64,000 nt of DNA from Methylobacterium frigidaeris (GTDB lineage Bacteria; Pseudomonadota; Alphaproteobacteria; Rhizobiales; Beijerinckiaceae): contig NZ_BPQJ01000016.1 of the NCBI RefSeq assembly GCF_022179185.1, positions 1 to 64,000 on the forward strand. Reading direction: 5' to 3'. The translations under genes and the position numbers were made by a program. Positions 8,911 through 18,500 of the stretch are shown piece by piece (positions within the stretch are counted from its first letter, which is position 1; each line of letters opens with the position of its first letter). Under the pieces are notes generated by a model, which saw only the letters and a program-made list of their open reading frames with translations, had not been told where the DNA came from and ran no database searches.

Positions 8911-9804
8911 ATGACCGACAAGAACCGCCGCTTCCTGGTCATCGGCACCGCCGCCGGCCTCGCCTCGACGCTGCTGGCGGGCGCGTGGCCGCGCCCCGCC
9001 TTCGCCTGGACGGACCAGGATTTCGCCCCCGTCCGGCGCCGGCGCTCCCGCGATCCCGTCCCGGCGGATGACGGCGCGTTCTACGACACGCGGGGCCAGG
9101 CCACCGATCCCTATTATCGGACCGAGCCCGTCCCCACCGAGGCGCCGGAGGAGGATTCGTTCTGGGGCGGCGGCCGGCGCGCCGTGGCGCCGCAGCCGGG
9201 CACGGTCGATCCGAACGCCGCGATCGTGGTCGATGACGGGCCGATCGACTACGCCCGTGCCTATGCGGCGCTCGACACCGAGCCGTTTCCGGTCCCGGCC
9301 TTCCGCTGGCGCCGGGCGAACCCGTCCTTCCTGCGCCAGGAGGTCGCCTATGGCGGCCGCTACGCGCCCGGCACGATCGTGGTCGATCCGCGGGCGCACC
9401 ACCTCTACCTGATCCAGGAGGGCGGCCGGGCGCGCCGCTACGGCGTCGGCGTCGGCCGCCAGGGCTTCGCCTGGAACGGGGCGGCCACCATCAACTCCAA
9501 GCAGGCCTGGCCGGACTGGTACCCGCCCAAGGAGATGATCGCCCGCCAGCCGGCCCTGGCCCGCAGCGTGTCCAAGCTGCAGAGCGGCCTCGGCGTGCCG
9601 GGCGGCCCGCGCAACCCACTCGGCGCCCGCGCCCTCTACCTGTGGCAGAACAACAAGGACACGCTCTACCGCATCCACGGCACCACCGAGCCGGAGAGCA
9701 TCGGCCGCAGCGTCTCCTCGGGCTGCATCCGGATGATCAACCAGGACGCGATCGACCTCTACGCCCGGGTGCCGGTGGGCGCGCAGGTGGTGGTGCTGGG
9801 CTGA
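8911..9804 (+). CDS. L,D-transpeptidase (YkuD domain), exported
   Basis: Peptidoglycan cross-linking or lipoprotein-attaching enzyme of 297 residues. The catalytic YkuD signature is visible as H256 (YRIHGTTEP) and C272 (SVSSGCIRM). The N-terminus KNRRFLVIGTAAGLAS, then a hydrophobic run ending in AFA, is an export signal; the paired arginines before FLVIG resemble a Tat signal but Sec cannot be excluded. Residues 30-110 are an acidic, proline-rich linker. ATG 8911 puts the signal at the extreme N-terminus. It ends at a hairpin terminator. Confidence 0.9.
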   Translation: MTDKNRRFLVIGTAAGLASTLLAGAWPRPAFAWTDQDFAPVRRRRSRDPVPADDGAFYDTRGQATDPYYRTEPVPTEAPEEDSFWGGGRRAVAPQPGTVDPNAAIVVDDGPIDYARAYAALDTEPFPVPAFRWRRANPSFLRQEVAYGGRYAPGTIVVDPRAHHLYLIQEGGRARRYGVGVGRQGFAWNGAATINSKQAWPDWYPPKEMIARQPALARSVSKLQSGLGVPGGPRNPLGARALYLWQNNKDTLYRIHGTTEPESIGRSVSSGCIRMINQDAIDLYARVPVGAQVVVLG

Positions 9805-9820
9805 CATCACAGGCCCGCCC

Positions 9821-9847
9821 AGCAGAGGCGCACGGCGCACCTCTGCT
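9821..9847. terminator. Hairpin between convergent genes
   Basis: An 8-bp stem, AGCAGAGG / CCTCTGCT, with an 11-nt loop, followed by a T-rich stretch on the plus strand. It lies 17 bp after the L,D-transpeptidase stop and can also serve the minus-strand gene ending at 9897. Confidence 0.6.
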
Positions 9848-9896
9848 TGGCTTCTTGTTCTTGCAGCATTTGGCCGGCGGAATGATGCCGGGGGGA

Positions 9897-10121
9897 TCAG
9901 GGCCGCCGCAGGGCCGGTCCTCCCCCGGTGATGTCCGGCGGCAGGCGGGCTCCTTCCTCGGCCTGGTCGACCGCTCGCAGCACGAGCCGGCGCAGGGCCT
10001 CTGCGCCCGGCGCGGCCTCCGCGACGAGGGCCCGCACCTCCGGCTCGGGGGCCGACAGGATCTCGGCCTCGAGCGCCTCGGTCAGGCGGTCGAGCGCGCG
10101 GTCGGGGCGCCACTGGGTCAT
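9897..10121 (-). CDS. 74-residue hypothetical protein coupled to the sigma-like gene
   Basis: Small acidic helical protein with no motif recognised. Its ATG overlaps the stop of the upstream sigma-like gene (ATGA at 10118-10121), so it is almost certainly translated with it. A small partner gene behind a sigma-70-like gene could be a modulator such as an anti-sigma factor, but it has no membrane segment and no zinc motif, so this is only a guess from position. Confidence 0.6.
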   Translation of the reverse strand: MTQWRPDRALDRLTEALEAEILSAPEPEVRALVAEAAPGAEALRRLVLRAVDQAEEGARLPPDITGGGPALRRP

Positions 10122-10675
10122 CGCGGGCCTCCCTCGGAATCGAGCCGCAGCAACGCGCGCCGCAGCCGCTTGCGGGCGCTGTCGTAATCCGTCTGGGACA
10201 GGCCGTGCCGGGCGCGGATCTCGCCGGCGGAGCGGCCGTGGCCCAATCCCTCGATGATCCGCAGCACCGTCTCGTCGCCGGAGAACAGCGCCACGATCCT
10301 GCCGAGCGCCTGTGCGGCGGCGATCGCCCGCTCGGGATCGGCACCCTCGCGGTCCGCCGCGTCGTGCTCCCGCCACGCCCGCTCCTGGGCCAGCCAATCT
10401 TGAGCCAGCCACTCTTGGGCCAGCCGCCGCCGGAGGTCGTGCTCGATCGAGCGCATGCATCCGGCCAGGAAGACCAGGACCGGAACCCCCGGCGGCCAGC
10501 GCCGCGTGCCGTCGAGCGCCCGCACGATCGCCTCGTGCAGGATGTCGGACCAGTCGGTGCCGGGAAGCCGGCGCGCCCGCAGCCGGGCGAGCGCCCGCAG
10601 GCGCGCGAGATCGACGGTCGACAGGTCGCGGATCGCCCCCGCGACGTCGCGCTGCTCGGCCTCGTCCGTCTCCAT
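10118..10675 (-). CDS. Sigma-70-like regulator (degenerate ECF type)
   Basis: Protein of 185 residues with a region-2-like N-terminal half (LPGTDWSDILHEAIVRALDG then VPVLVFLAGCMRSI) and a region-4-like C-terminal helix-turn-helix (HGRSAGEIRARHGLSQTDYD, then KRLRRALLRL). Between them is a small tandem repeat (AQEWLAQDWLAQE) from about 15-bp DNA repeats. This subgroup, seen as phage- or plasmid-associated 'sigma-70 family' proteins in Rhizobiales, has no proven promoter specificity. GTG 10681 or 10684 are alternative starts. It may regulate the neighbouring particle cluster, which is inference. Confidence 0.65.
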   Translation of the reverse strand: METDEAEQRDVAGAIRDLSTVDLARLRALARLRARRLPGTDWSDILHEAIVRALDGTRRWPPGVPVLVFLAGCMRSIEHDLRRRLAQEWLAQDWLAQERAWREHDAADREGADPERAIAAAQALGRIVALFSGDETVLRIIEGLGHGRSAGEIRARHGLSQTDYDSARKRLRRALLRLDSEGGPR

Positions 10676-10677
10676 CG

Positions 10678-10788
10678 TCACCACGTCCGCACTCGTCCAG
10701 GGTCATGCGCATGGGCGCGCCGACTGCGGACAGGCGCGGATCGAAATTTTGCGAAATGGTCCGGCCGGTCCGCGTCCCGTCGGTTCAT
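10678..10788 (-). CDS. 36-residue leader ORF upstream of the sigma-like gene
   Basis: A short ORF starting MNRRDADRPDHFAKF with AGGAGG three bases before its ATG. Its stop (TGA 10678-10680) overlaps two in-frame GTG codons of the sigma-like gene and sits two bases before its ATG. This arrangement would couple the two by translation. The peptide is basic and has no recognised motif. It may be a leader peptide or a chance ORF. Confidence 0.35.
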   Translation of the reverse strand: MNRRDADRPDHFAKFRSAPVRSRRAHAHDPGRVRTW

Positions 10789-10847
10789 GCGCCTCCTCTC
10801 GTGGCCGCGCATCGGCGGCTGGAGAGCGCGCATCCGGAGCAGGCACC

Positions 10848-11717
10848 ATGACACGGGACGAGCGGGCCGCCATCGCACGGCACATCTACGCCAGGCACGT
10901 CGCCCACGCGGCGGCTGCGGACGAGGCCGGGCTGCGCAGCGCCCTGGAGGCGGCCCTGGCCGTCATCCCTCGCGAGCGCTTCCTGCCGCCCGGACCCTGG
11001 CACCTGGCCCGCCTGTCCGGCGGCTATACGCCGACGCCCGATGACGATCCGGTCTATCTCTACCAGGACGTGCCCGTGGCGATCCGGCCGGAGCGGCACC
11101 TCAACAACGGGCAGCCCTCCTTCCTGGCCGGCCTGATCGCCCGGGGACGGCCGGGCCGGGGCATGAAGGCGGTGCATGTCGGCACGGGGACCGGCTACTA
11201 CACGGCCCTGCTGGCCCGCCTCGCCGGGGCGGAGGGCCATGTGCTCGGCATCGAGCATGACCCCGCCCTCGCGGCCTTCGCGGCCGAGGCGCTGGCCGAA
11301 CTGCCGCAGGTCCGCATCGTCGCGGGCGACGGCGCCGCCATGACGCTGCCCCCGGCCGACCTCGTCCTCGTCAATGCCGGCGCGGTGCGTCCGGCCTATG
11401 CCTGGCTCGACGCGCTCAAAGTCGGCGGGCGGCTGGTCCTGCCCCTGACGGCCGGGCCGCGGCCCGGCACGCCGATCACCCGAGGGGCCGTCTTCCTGAT
11501 CGAGCGTCGCGACGAGGGGCACTACACGGCGCGCTGCCTTTCCCCGACCCTGATCTATCCCTGTGCCGGCGCCCGCGATCCTGTGGCCGAGCGGGCCCTG
11601 GCACGCGCTCTGGCGGCCGGCGGCCAGGAGGCCGTCCGGATGCTTCACCGCACCGATGCGCTTCCCGACGACAGATGCTGGTTGCGCGGGCCTGGCTGGT
11701 GCCTCGCCTATGGATGA
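10848..11717 (+). CDS. Protein-L-isoaspartate O-methyltransferase-like SAM methyltransferase
   Basis: Protein of 289 residues. The SAM-binding motif I reads AVHVGTGTGYYTALLARL, preceded by LNNGQPSF in the position of the Pcm substrate-binding segment, and motif II is close to LVLVNAGAV. Pcm enzymes methylate damaged isoaspartyl residues; here the N-terminal 70 residues and the tail differ from standard Pcm, so the real substrate may differ. It is transcribed divergently from the sigma-like gene and is the last chromosomal-looking gene before the particle cluster. Confidence 0.72.
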   Translation: MTRDERAAIARHIYARHVAHAAAADEAGLRSALEAALAVIPRERFLPPGPWHLARLSGGYTPTPDDDPVYLYQDVPVAIRPERHLNNGQPSFLAGLIARGRPGRGMKAVHVGTGTGYYTALLARLAGAEGHVLGIEHDPALAAFAAEALAELPQVRIVAGDGAAMTLPPADLVLVNAGAVRPAYAWLDALKVGGRLVLPLTAGPRPGTPITRGAVFLIERRDEGHYTARCLSPTLIYPCAGARDPVAERALARALAAGGQEAVRMLHRTDALPDDRCWLRGPGWCLAYG

Positions 11718-11838
11718 CGGAGGGTTCGCGCACCGGCCTCGTCCGCGACGACAGCGAAGCCGGCGACCACTGCCCGACGATGGCACGGGATGCCGAGGCA
11801 TCGACCGCGTGAGCGGCATCCCGGAACCGGGACATGCG

Positions 11839-12108
11839 CTACGCGGGCGGCCGGACCTTGGCGCTCGGGACCGCGTGCGCGGTCGCCGGGTCGGCCAGGA
11901 TCGTCTTCACCGCTGGCAAGGCGGCCGCGGAGGCGACGAGGCCGGCATTGCGCCGCACGTAGAGGCCCCAGGCGGTGACGAGCAGCGTCACCAGCGCGCC
12001 GGTCAAGGCGGTGGCGGTGTCGGCATCGATCCAGCCGCGCCCGACGGCGATCCCGCCGCCGAACTGCAGCAGGGTGCGCAGCAGCGTGGTGAGCTGGTCC
12101 TGGTTCAT
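11839..12108 (-). CDS. Holin-like small membrane protein
   Basis: Protein of 89 residues. One clear membrane segment (TALTGALVTLLVTAWGLYV) and a weaker hydrophobic stretch near LLQFGGGIAVG precede an Ala-rich part and a basic tail. Size, topology and position directly after the GH108 endolysin gene match small phage holins of the kind named Pam3-gp28-like. A good ribosome site (AGGAGA) precedes the ATG. It would permeabilise the inner membrane so the muramidase can reach the wall. It is the last gene of the cluster on this strand. Confidence 0.65.
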   Translation of the reverse strand: MNQDQLTTLLRTLLQFGGGIAVGRGWIDADTATALTGALVTLLVTAWGLYVRRNAGLVASAAALPAVKTILADPATAHAVPSAKVRPPA

Positions 12109-12149
12109 GACGATCTCCTGTCGAAGGATGGTGGGGCGGAATGTGCCCG

Positions 12150-12725
12150 TCAGGCCGCGACGGGCTGGCCGCAGGCCGGGCAAGGGGTCGGTGCGGCGGG
12201 ACGCTCCGGGGCGGCATGGAGCGCGAGCGCCGCCGCCCGCACCTCCTCCACCCGTCGACCCCAGCCGCGCCCGAAGCGCGGCCAGGTCGACAAAGCCCGC
12301 AGGAACGTCAGCCGCCCGTCGCACAGGGCGTCGATCAGCGCCGGCCCGTCCCGGCCCTTGAGCGCCGCCAGCGTTACCGGGCCGAGCCGCCCGTCATCGG
12401 CGAGGCCCAAGGCCCGCTGCAGCCCGATCACCGCCCGCCGCGGGCCGCTGTTCACCGCGAAGTCGAACAGCGCGTAATCCAGCCCCGCCGGCAGCGCGTC
12501 ACCCTGGATCGCGTCCCAGAACCGCCGCCGGTAGAGCGGCGCCACCGAAGCCACCGTCAGTGCCCGCACCTCCGCCCGCATCGCCGGCCGGCCGAGCCAC
12601 AGGCTCAGCGTGCCGATCGTCACCCCGAGGTTCGTCGCCCCTCCCGGGTCGTGCGGGTCGTCCGACCACCCGCCCTCGTGTGTCAGGACGAGCGAAAGCG
12701 CCCGCTCGAACGTGCTCGCGGCCAT
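12150..12725 (-). CDS. Endolysin: GH108 N-acetylmuramidase with peptidoglycan-binding domain
   Basis: Protein of 191 residues. The GH108 signature (HEGGWSDDPHDPGGATN then LGVT) contains the catalytic Glu at residue 17. The second part, GLQRALGLADDGRLGPVT, is a predicted peptidoglycan-binding 3-type domain. It lacks a signal peptide and so would need the neighbouring holin for release. A C-terminal CPACGQP looks like half a zinc knuckle but has no partner cysteine pair. It lies between the fibre-associated genes and the holin gene, the normal place for a lysis cassette. Confidence 0.9.
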   Translation of the reverse strand: MAASTFERALSLVLTHEGGWSDDPHDPGGATNLGVTIGTLSLWLGRPAMRAEVRALTVASVAPLYRRRFWDAIQGDALPAGLDYALFDFAVNSGPRRAVIGLQRALGLADDGRLGPVTLAALKGRDGPALIDALCDGRLTFLRALSTWPRFGRGWGRRVEEVRAAALALHAAPERPAAPTPCPACGQPVAA

Positions 12726-12804
12726 ACCGTCTCTCCGGGTTGGGCAGGGTGGTGCGGCGCGCCGGCCTTGCGCCGGGCGTCAGGCCGCGATCAGGGGCAA
12801 GGGG

Positions 12805-13473
12805 TCAAAGGGCGGCAGCCTGGCGCCACAGCGCGTCCAGCTCCGCCGCGTCGGAGCCGAGCGCGGCGCCGAGCTGCGCCACCATCGGGTGACCGCGCTC
12901 GAACGCGGTGGCGCCCGACAGCAGCATCCGGGCGGCGAAGCGCTCGGCCGCCGGCAGGCCCGCCACCGCCGCCTCGATCCGCGCCGGCAGCACGCCCGTC
13001 ATCACCGCCGCCAGCGCCTCGTCGGGCGTGATTGCGCCGGCCTGCGCCAGGGCCTGGAAGAACTGCCGGTCCGACACCGCCGGCAGGGGTGCGGCCGGCG
13101 CCGGCGCGGCTTGCAGCGCCGCGAGCTGCGCCGCCAGGGCGTCCCGCTCCGCCTCCGCGGCATCGCGCGCCGCCGCCGCCACATCGCGCGCCTCGGCCAT
13201 CTCGTCGCGGTCCCGTCGCGCCGCCTCCGCGGCGGCCATCGCCGCATCACGTCCGGCCAGCGCCGCGGCGTCGATCCCGTCCAGGACCGCCGAGAGCGGG
13301 AACCCCGCCGCCTCGGCCTGCGCGGGCGTCAGCGCCCCGCTCGCCACGAACTGCGCCTCGCTCGCGCCCGGCGGCGTCACGTGCCGGCCCAGCACCACGT
13401 GCCAGGCCGGCGCCTCCGCCGATCCCGCCGGCCGCCCGCGATACAGGAACTCGTACAGGTAGGCTTCGCTCAT
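12805..13473 (-). CDS. Tail-fibre-associated hypothetical protein with coiled coil
   Basis: Protein of 222 residues with three parts. The N-terminal 65 residues (SEAYLYEFLYRGRPAG on) may form a small domain. Residues 70-120 are an Ala/Glu/Arg coiled coil. The C-terminal 90 residues are helical (VSDRQFFQALAQAGAITPDEALAA) and resemble an attached small phage protein that follows many tail-fibre genes. It begins 7 bp after the DUF2793 fibre gene, so it is co-translated. A fibre-assembly or attachment role is suggested by position only. Confidence 0.55.
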   Translation of the reverse strand: MSEAYLYEFLYRGRPAGSAEAPAWHVVLGRHVTPPGASEAQFVASGALTPAQAEAAGFPLSAVLDGIDAAALAGRDAAMAAAEAARRDRDEMAEARDVAAAARDAAEAERDALAAQLAALQAAPAPAAPLPAVSDRQFFQALAQAGAITPDEALAAVMTGVLPARIEAAVAGLPAAERFAARMLLSGATAFERGHPMVAQLGAALGSDAAELDALWRQAAAL

Positions 13474-13480
13474 CTCACCC

Positions 13481-15505
13481 TCACGCCGCGACCGGGCTGT
13501 CATCCGACAGCCGCCGCCAGTTGCCGTTGGAGTAGCAGGCGACCACGCCCGTCCCGGCGCCCGCGCCCTCGCCGGACTTGCGGCCGTTCGAGACGTAGAT
13601 CACCGCCCCGGCCGTTCCCGCCGGCACCGTCGCCACGGTGTACGAGCCGGGACGGATGGAGCCGGCAGCCACTATGTTGTGACTGAAGGTCGCCGCCCCG
13701 GTTGCCCTGGAGAGAGCGAGCGGCGTGAACAGGAAGCTGCCCGTGTCGCTGAATGCCGCCAGAACATAGTCGGACCCGGAGTTCCCGCCCGTTTCGGGTG
13801 TTCCCGTTGCCTGCATGGCCCAGCGCAGCATCCCGGCCGACTGGATGTTCACGCCTCGCGAGTAGCCCGATGCGCCGTTGATGAAGGACGACGTGTACTG
13901 AGACGTGTTGCCGCCGACACGCATCTCTCCTGCGACGCTCAGGACACCGCTCCCGCTCAGCGTCGCGACAGGTACGGTGCCGGCATACCACTTGTGGAAT
14001 GCGTTCGCGGTCGGGACGCTGTTCCACAATGTGCTGCCGTCGATGCCGATCGCGTAATCGACATCGCTGCCCGACAAGGCGGGAAACAGCACGATCTTCG
14101 TTCCGACCGAGCGCGTCGTCGTGGTCGGGGGCGCCACGCCCGCGTTGCGATAGCCGATGACGTTGCTGGCGCCGTTGTCCAGGTTCACCGCACCCCCGCT
14201 GACGGTCAGCGCGCTCACGGTCGTGGAACCCGTGTTGCGGTTGATGACGAAGGGCGTCGCCCGATAGGTGCCGTCGTCGGAGAACGTGTTGATGAAGAAG
14301 TTCGAGCCGGCGTTGGACCCGCTCTCCGCGGTGCCGTCGACGCCGTAGTCCCAGCGGAAGGCGCTGCCGGTGAGAACCCGCGTCGTCCGGAAGGCGCCGG
14401 CGGCGCCGCTCAGCGCCAGGCTGGCGAAGGTCGGGACGTTGCCGCTCCCCAGCCCGAGCGCGGTCGCGCCCTGCGCCGCCGTGCCGGCGAGGACGCTGCG
14501 GCCGGGGGCGCTGGCGTCGGTGATGTCGGCGGCGGCCGGGCCGGTCACCGGCTTGCCGGAGGCGCGGACGTAATCGCGCACCGTCCAGGCACCGGACGCG
14601 TCCGAGGTCGCCAGCGCCGTGTCGCCGGGGGCGGTGACCAGGGGGGCGCCGCCCGGCAGGACCAGGCTGGCGGGATTGTGGGTGAGCGTCGCGGCGCCGG
14701 TGAAGCGCAGCAGGCGCAGGCGGTGCGGGCTGGTGCCGAAGCTCGTCACCGTGCCCGATCCGGTGAGCGCCACCTTGAGGGCGGGGAGCGCGCCGAGGTC
14801 GACGGTGGCGGCGACCGGGGCGGAGGCCTCCGCGGCCGCGAGGTCGAGGCCGCCGGTGCCGCGGTCGACCCGCAGGGCCTCGCGCCAGGCGGCGCCATCG
14901 GGGGAGACCTTCAGGCGCAGGTCGTCGTCGCCGGTCAGGCCCAGTTCGGCCCGGCCGGAGAAGCCGGACTGGAACAGCAGCGACAGGGTGTTGCCGGAGG
15001 CTTCCTTGTTGAGGGTGTAGCGCAGATCGCCGCTGCCGCCCTCGCCCACCGTCAGGGCGGTCCACAGCGCCTTGTTGAGCTTGGCGGCGAAGGGGTTCTG
15101 CGCGTCGGCGGTGGTGCCGAGGCCGAGCCGGGCGAGGTTCTGCAACGCCGTCAGGGTGGAGCGGAACGAGGCCCAGGCCACACCTGTACAGGTGTAGAGG
15201 TCTGCCTCGTCCGCCACGAAGGCGAGCCAGCCGGGGCGCGGCACGAAGCTGCGCCACGCCCCGTCCTGGTAGCGCACCACCCGGCCGGCCCAGCCCGCCC
15301 ACGCCCCCGTGGGGGCGGCCCCCGCGATCAGGTAGCGGTCGCCCTCCGCCGGGCTCGCCGGCGGCGCGGTCAGGTCCTTGTCGAGGACGGCGAGCTGGAC
15401 CAGCGTGTCGAGGGCGACGAGCGCCTCGTTGTGGGTCACGTGCTTCTGCGCCTGCGCCGCCGCCATCAGCGGCAGGGCGAGGTTGGCGGTGGCTGCGTCA
15501 GGCAT
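13481..15505 (-). CDS. DUF2793 tail fibre / receptor-binding protein
   Basis: Protein of 674 residues. The N-terminal 120 residues form a DUF2793 domain (LALPLMAAAQAQKHVTHNEA, later GDRYLIAGAAPTGAWAGWAG), which attaches fibres to GTA-like and other baseplates. The rest is Gly/Ser/Thr/Asn-rich beta structure with at least two related repeats (one around NAGSNFFINTFSDDGTYRATP, one around NSGSDYVLAAFSDTGSFLFTP). It closes with a Cys-containing cap (YSNGNWRRLSDDSPVAA). The repeat region is less GC-rich than its surroundings. It overlaps the baseplate gene by 8 bp. It would recognise the recipient cell surface. Confidence 0.8.
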   Translation of the reverse strand: MPDAATANLALPLMAAAQAQKHVTHNEALVALDTLVQLAVLDKDLTAPPASPAEGDRYLIAGAAPTGAWAGWAGRVVRYQDGAWRSFVPRPGWLAFVADEADLYTCTGVAWASFRSTLTALQNLARLGLGTTADAQNPFAAKLNKALWTALTVGEGGSGDLRYTLNKEASGNTLSLLFQSGFSGRAELGLTGDDDLRLKVSPDGAAWREALRVDRGTGGLDLAAAEASAPVAATVDLGALPALKVALTGSGTVTSFGTSPHRLRLLRFTGAATLTHNPASLVLPGGAPLVTAPGDTALATSDASGAWTVRDYVRASGKPVTGPAAADITDASAPGRSVLAGTAAQGATALGLGSGNVPTFASLALSGAAGAFRTTRVLTGSAFRWDYGVDGTAESGSNAGSNFFINTFSDDGTYRATPFVINRNTGSTTVSALTVSGGAVNLDNGASNVIGYRNAGVAPPTTTTRSVGTKIVLFPALSGSDVDYAIGIDGSTLWNSVPTANAFHKWYAGTVPVATLSGSGVLSVAGEMRVGGNTSQYTSSFINGASGYSRGVNIQSAGMLRWAMQATGTPETGGNSGSDYVLAAFSDTGSFLFTPLALSRATGAATFSHNIVAAGSIRPGSYTVATVPAGTAGAVIYVSNGRKSGEGAGAGTGVVACYSNGNWRRLSDDSPVAA

Positions 15506-18500
15506 ACAGGGTCGCCCTCAGGGCCGCGCCGCGGCCGTAGGTTGCCGAGAGTTGGTGGATGGCGACGGACAGGCTCGCGACCGGCCCGCCGAAATCGGCC
15601 GCCTGGTGGGCCGCCGTGTAGGTGACGGTGGGGCCTGCGACCTCGAACGTGCGCAGCACCATGGAGCCCGCCAGCACGTCGAGGGCGTAGGCCTCGGCTT
15701 CCTCCGCGAGCGGCACCTCGACCTGTTCCCAGGGGTCGCCGTCGATCCGGGTGCGCCGGATCCACGACAGGACCAGGTCGCCCGACTCCGCCCGCACCAT
15801 CCGGGCCTGCGCCGGGGCGTAGGGGCGCAGGCCCACGCCGCGGAACGCCAGGGTGGCGCCGGTGAAGCTCGGATCGTCCTGCGGCCGGCCGAGCGGGCCC
15901 CAGCGCCAGGCGAGCGGCAGGGTGCGGAGCGCCAGGGGCATCCCGGACTGCACCAGCGCGTCGGTGAGCACCACGAACGGCGCCCCGGCCGGGGTCGGGG
16001 CGCCCAGGGCGAACTCCGTCCCGAGCTGGCCGCGCAGCAGCGTGGCGAGCCGGTAGCGCCTGGGTGCCAGCAGCGTGGCTTGCGCCCATTGCAGCACCTC
16101 CCACTCGCCCGACGGCGTCAGCAGGGCCGCGACGTTGGCTCCGTTGAGCACGTCGATCTCGGGGGCGGAGGCCAGCTCCACCCCGCGCGGCACCTCGACG
16201 TACACCGCGTTGACCCGGTCCCACCGCCCGCACGGGCCGCCAAACAGCGCCGCCGTCAGCTGCCCGATGATCGACCGCGCGCCGATCGCCGCGTCGTCCA
16301 CGAACGCCCCGCCGGCGGTCGCGCGCAGGACCGCCACCGGCGACCACGGCGCCGTGTAGGCGGCGAGGTAGGGCGCGTGCGCCACCGTGTCGGCGCGCAG
16401 GAGCGGCAGGTCGAGGAACTGGAACAAAGCCACCCCCACCGTCGCCGGCGGCTCGGCCGGGCGGGGCGTCGCGGTGCCGTCCCGGTAGGCGAACACCGAC
16501 AGGTCGGTGCGGATGCCGCTCGCCGGCCGGCCCGCTTCCAGGCCGAGGCGGGTCAGCCGGTAGTCGGCGCCGCTCCCGGCGAGAGAGAGGGTGACGACGT
16601 CGCCGGCATCGAGCGCCAGGCAGGACGGCGGCAGGGTCGCCCCGACCTGCTCGCGCTCGACCACGCCCTGATAGAGCAGGGCCTGCGCGATGCCCCGCGC
16701 CGCCCCCTCGTCCAGGCACAAGGGCACCGAGACGCGCTGCACCGCGTTGGCCCGGCCGTTGGTGCGGCGCGCCTCGACCGACGCGGACTGGTAGCCGCGT
16801 TGCGGATCGATGTAGGTCAGCGCCACCACCCCCGGCAGCGCCGTCTCCTCCCCGCGGGTGCGCCGGTAGTCGCCGCCGCTGCCCTCCCGCGCCACCAGGT
16901 CATCCGCCGTCAGGGCCGCCGCCGGGGCTCGCGCCAGCGGCGCGAAGACCAGCCGCCCGGCCGACTCCGCCGCGTCGAAGAAGAAGCACGTGCGCAAGGG
17001 GTCGAGCGAGGCGCGCGGCGTCTGCACCTCCGTGACGGCGTAGCCCTCCACCAGGCCATGGAGCTGGCCGACATCGATCGGCACGCCGAGGCCCCCGCAC
17101 AGCTCGGCCACCACGTCGGCGATCGGCGTCAGGCCGAGCCGCCCGTTGATCCAATGGCCGAGCCGGTAGTTCGGCCCGTCGCTCCACACGCTCGCTTGGC
17201 GCGGGAAGTCCGGGTAGGGCCGGGCATCCCAGGTCCAGACGAACAGCCGCTCGGGATCGACCATCCGGCCACCGTAGACCGCCGAGACCGGGTTGCCGGC
17301 CGCCCCCTGCCAGTAGGGGAGCGTGGCTTCGAGGTAGGCCCGTTGCGCCGCCAGGTCGCGCCGGCCATTCGAGAAGTACGGCAGGAAGCTTTCCGACGAT
17401 TTCGGATCGACGAAGACGTTGGGCTGGTTCATGCCCTTGTCGACCGCCGGGCAGCCGAGTTCGATGAACCGGACCGGCTTGCCCTGCGGCACCCACCCCG
17501 TCGCGGTGGCCTGGCGCACCCCGCCCGGCCGGTCGCGATGCGGGTTTTCCCACCAGGCGCGCAGATCCTTGAGGCGGAAGACCCAGTGCTCGCCGTAAGC
17601 GGTATCGGCGATCGGCACCCGGTTCTGGGCGTCGCGATCGGCGGGCGTCGGATAGGACCAGTCGAACAGCTCGCCGGCCGCGACGTTGCCGGCGAGGTAG
17701 CCCGGATCATAGGGCGAGGGAGCGCCTGCCTTGGCGTCGAGATGGTCGAACCCGTCGCGCCAGTCGGCGAGCGGCATGTAGTTGTCGATCCCGACGAAGT
17801 CGATGTTCGGGCTCGACCACAGCGGATCGAGGTGGAAGTACACGTCGCCCGAGCCGTCGGCCGGGCGATGACTGGCGTATTCCGTCCAGTCGGCCGAGTA
17901 GCCGAGCTTCGTCGCGCCCCCCAGGATCGCCCGCGCGTCGGCCGCCAGGCTCACGAGCTGCGCCACCGCCGGGAAGGTCGAAGGCCCCGACCGCACGGTG
18001 GTGAGCCCGATCATCTCCGAGCCGATCAGGAACGTGTCGACCCCGCCCGCGGCCTCGGCCAGGCGCGCGCAATGCAGGATGAAGCGGCGGAACGAGAACT
18101 CCGCCTTGGCGCAGGTCACCGTCCGGCCGTTCCACGCCAGATCCGCCGGCGCCACGCTGCCGAAGAACGCCGCCACCTGGCCGGCCGCCGCGGCGGTCTT
18201 GTCGGGGCTGCCGGGCCGGCCCGGGGCCGGGTGGCAGGTCACGCGCCCGCGCCAGGGAAAGGCCGCCTGCTCCGCCCCGCCATGGGGATCGGGCAGCCCG
18301 TTGCCGGCGGGAATGTCCATCATCACGAACGGGTAGAGCGTGACCGCGTAGCCCCGCCCTTTCAGGGCCTGGATCAACTGCACCACCGACAGGTCGGACG
18401 GCGCGCCACCGAGCAACGGGCCGCCGGCCGCGTCGCGGCTGACGATCCCGGCGCTCGCCCGGTCGACCCCGCCGGCGAGCCATTCCGGGGTGGTCGACTT

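Noticed and set aside
11718..11838. Attachment site at the left edge of the particle cluster
   Set aside because: No tRNA gene or direct repeat matching the right edge was found by eye.
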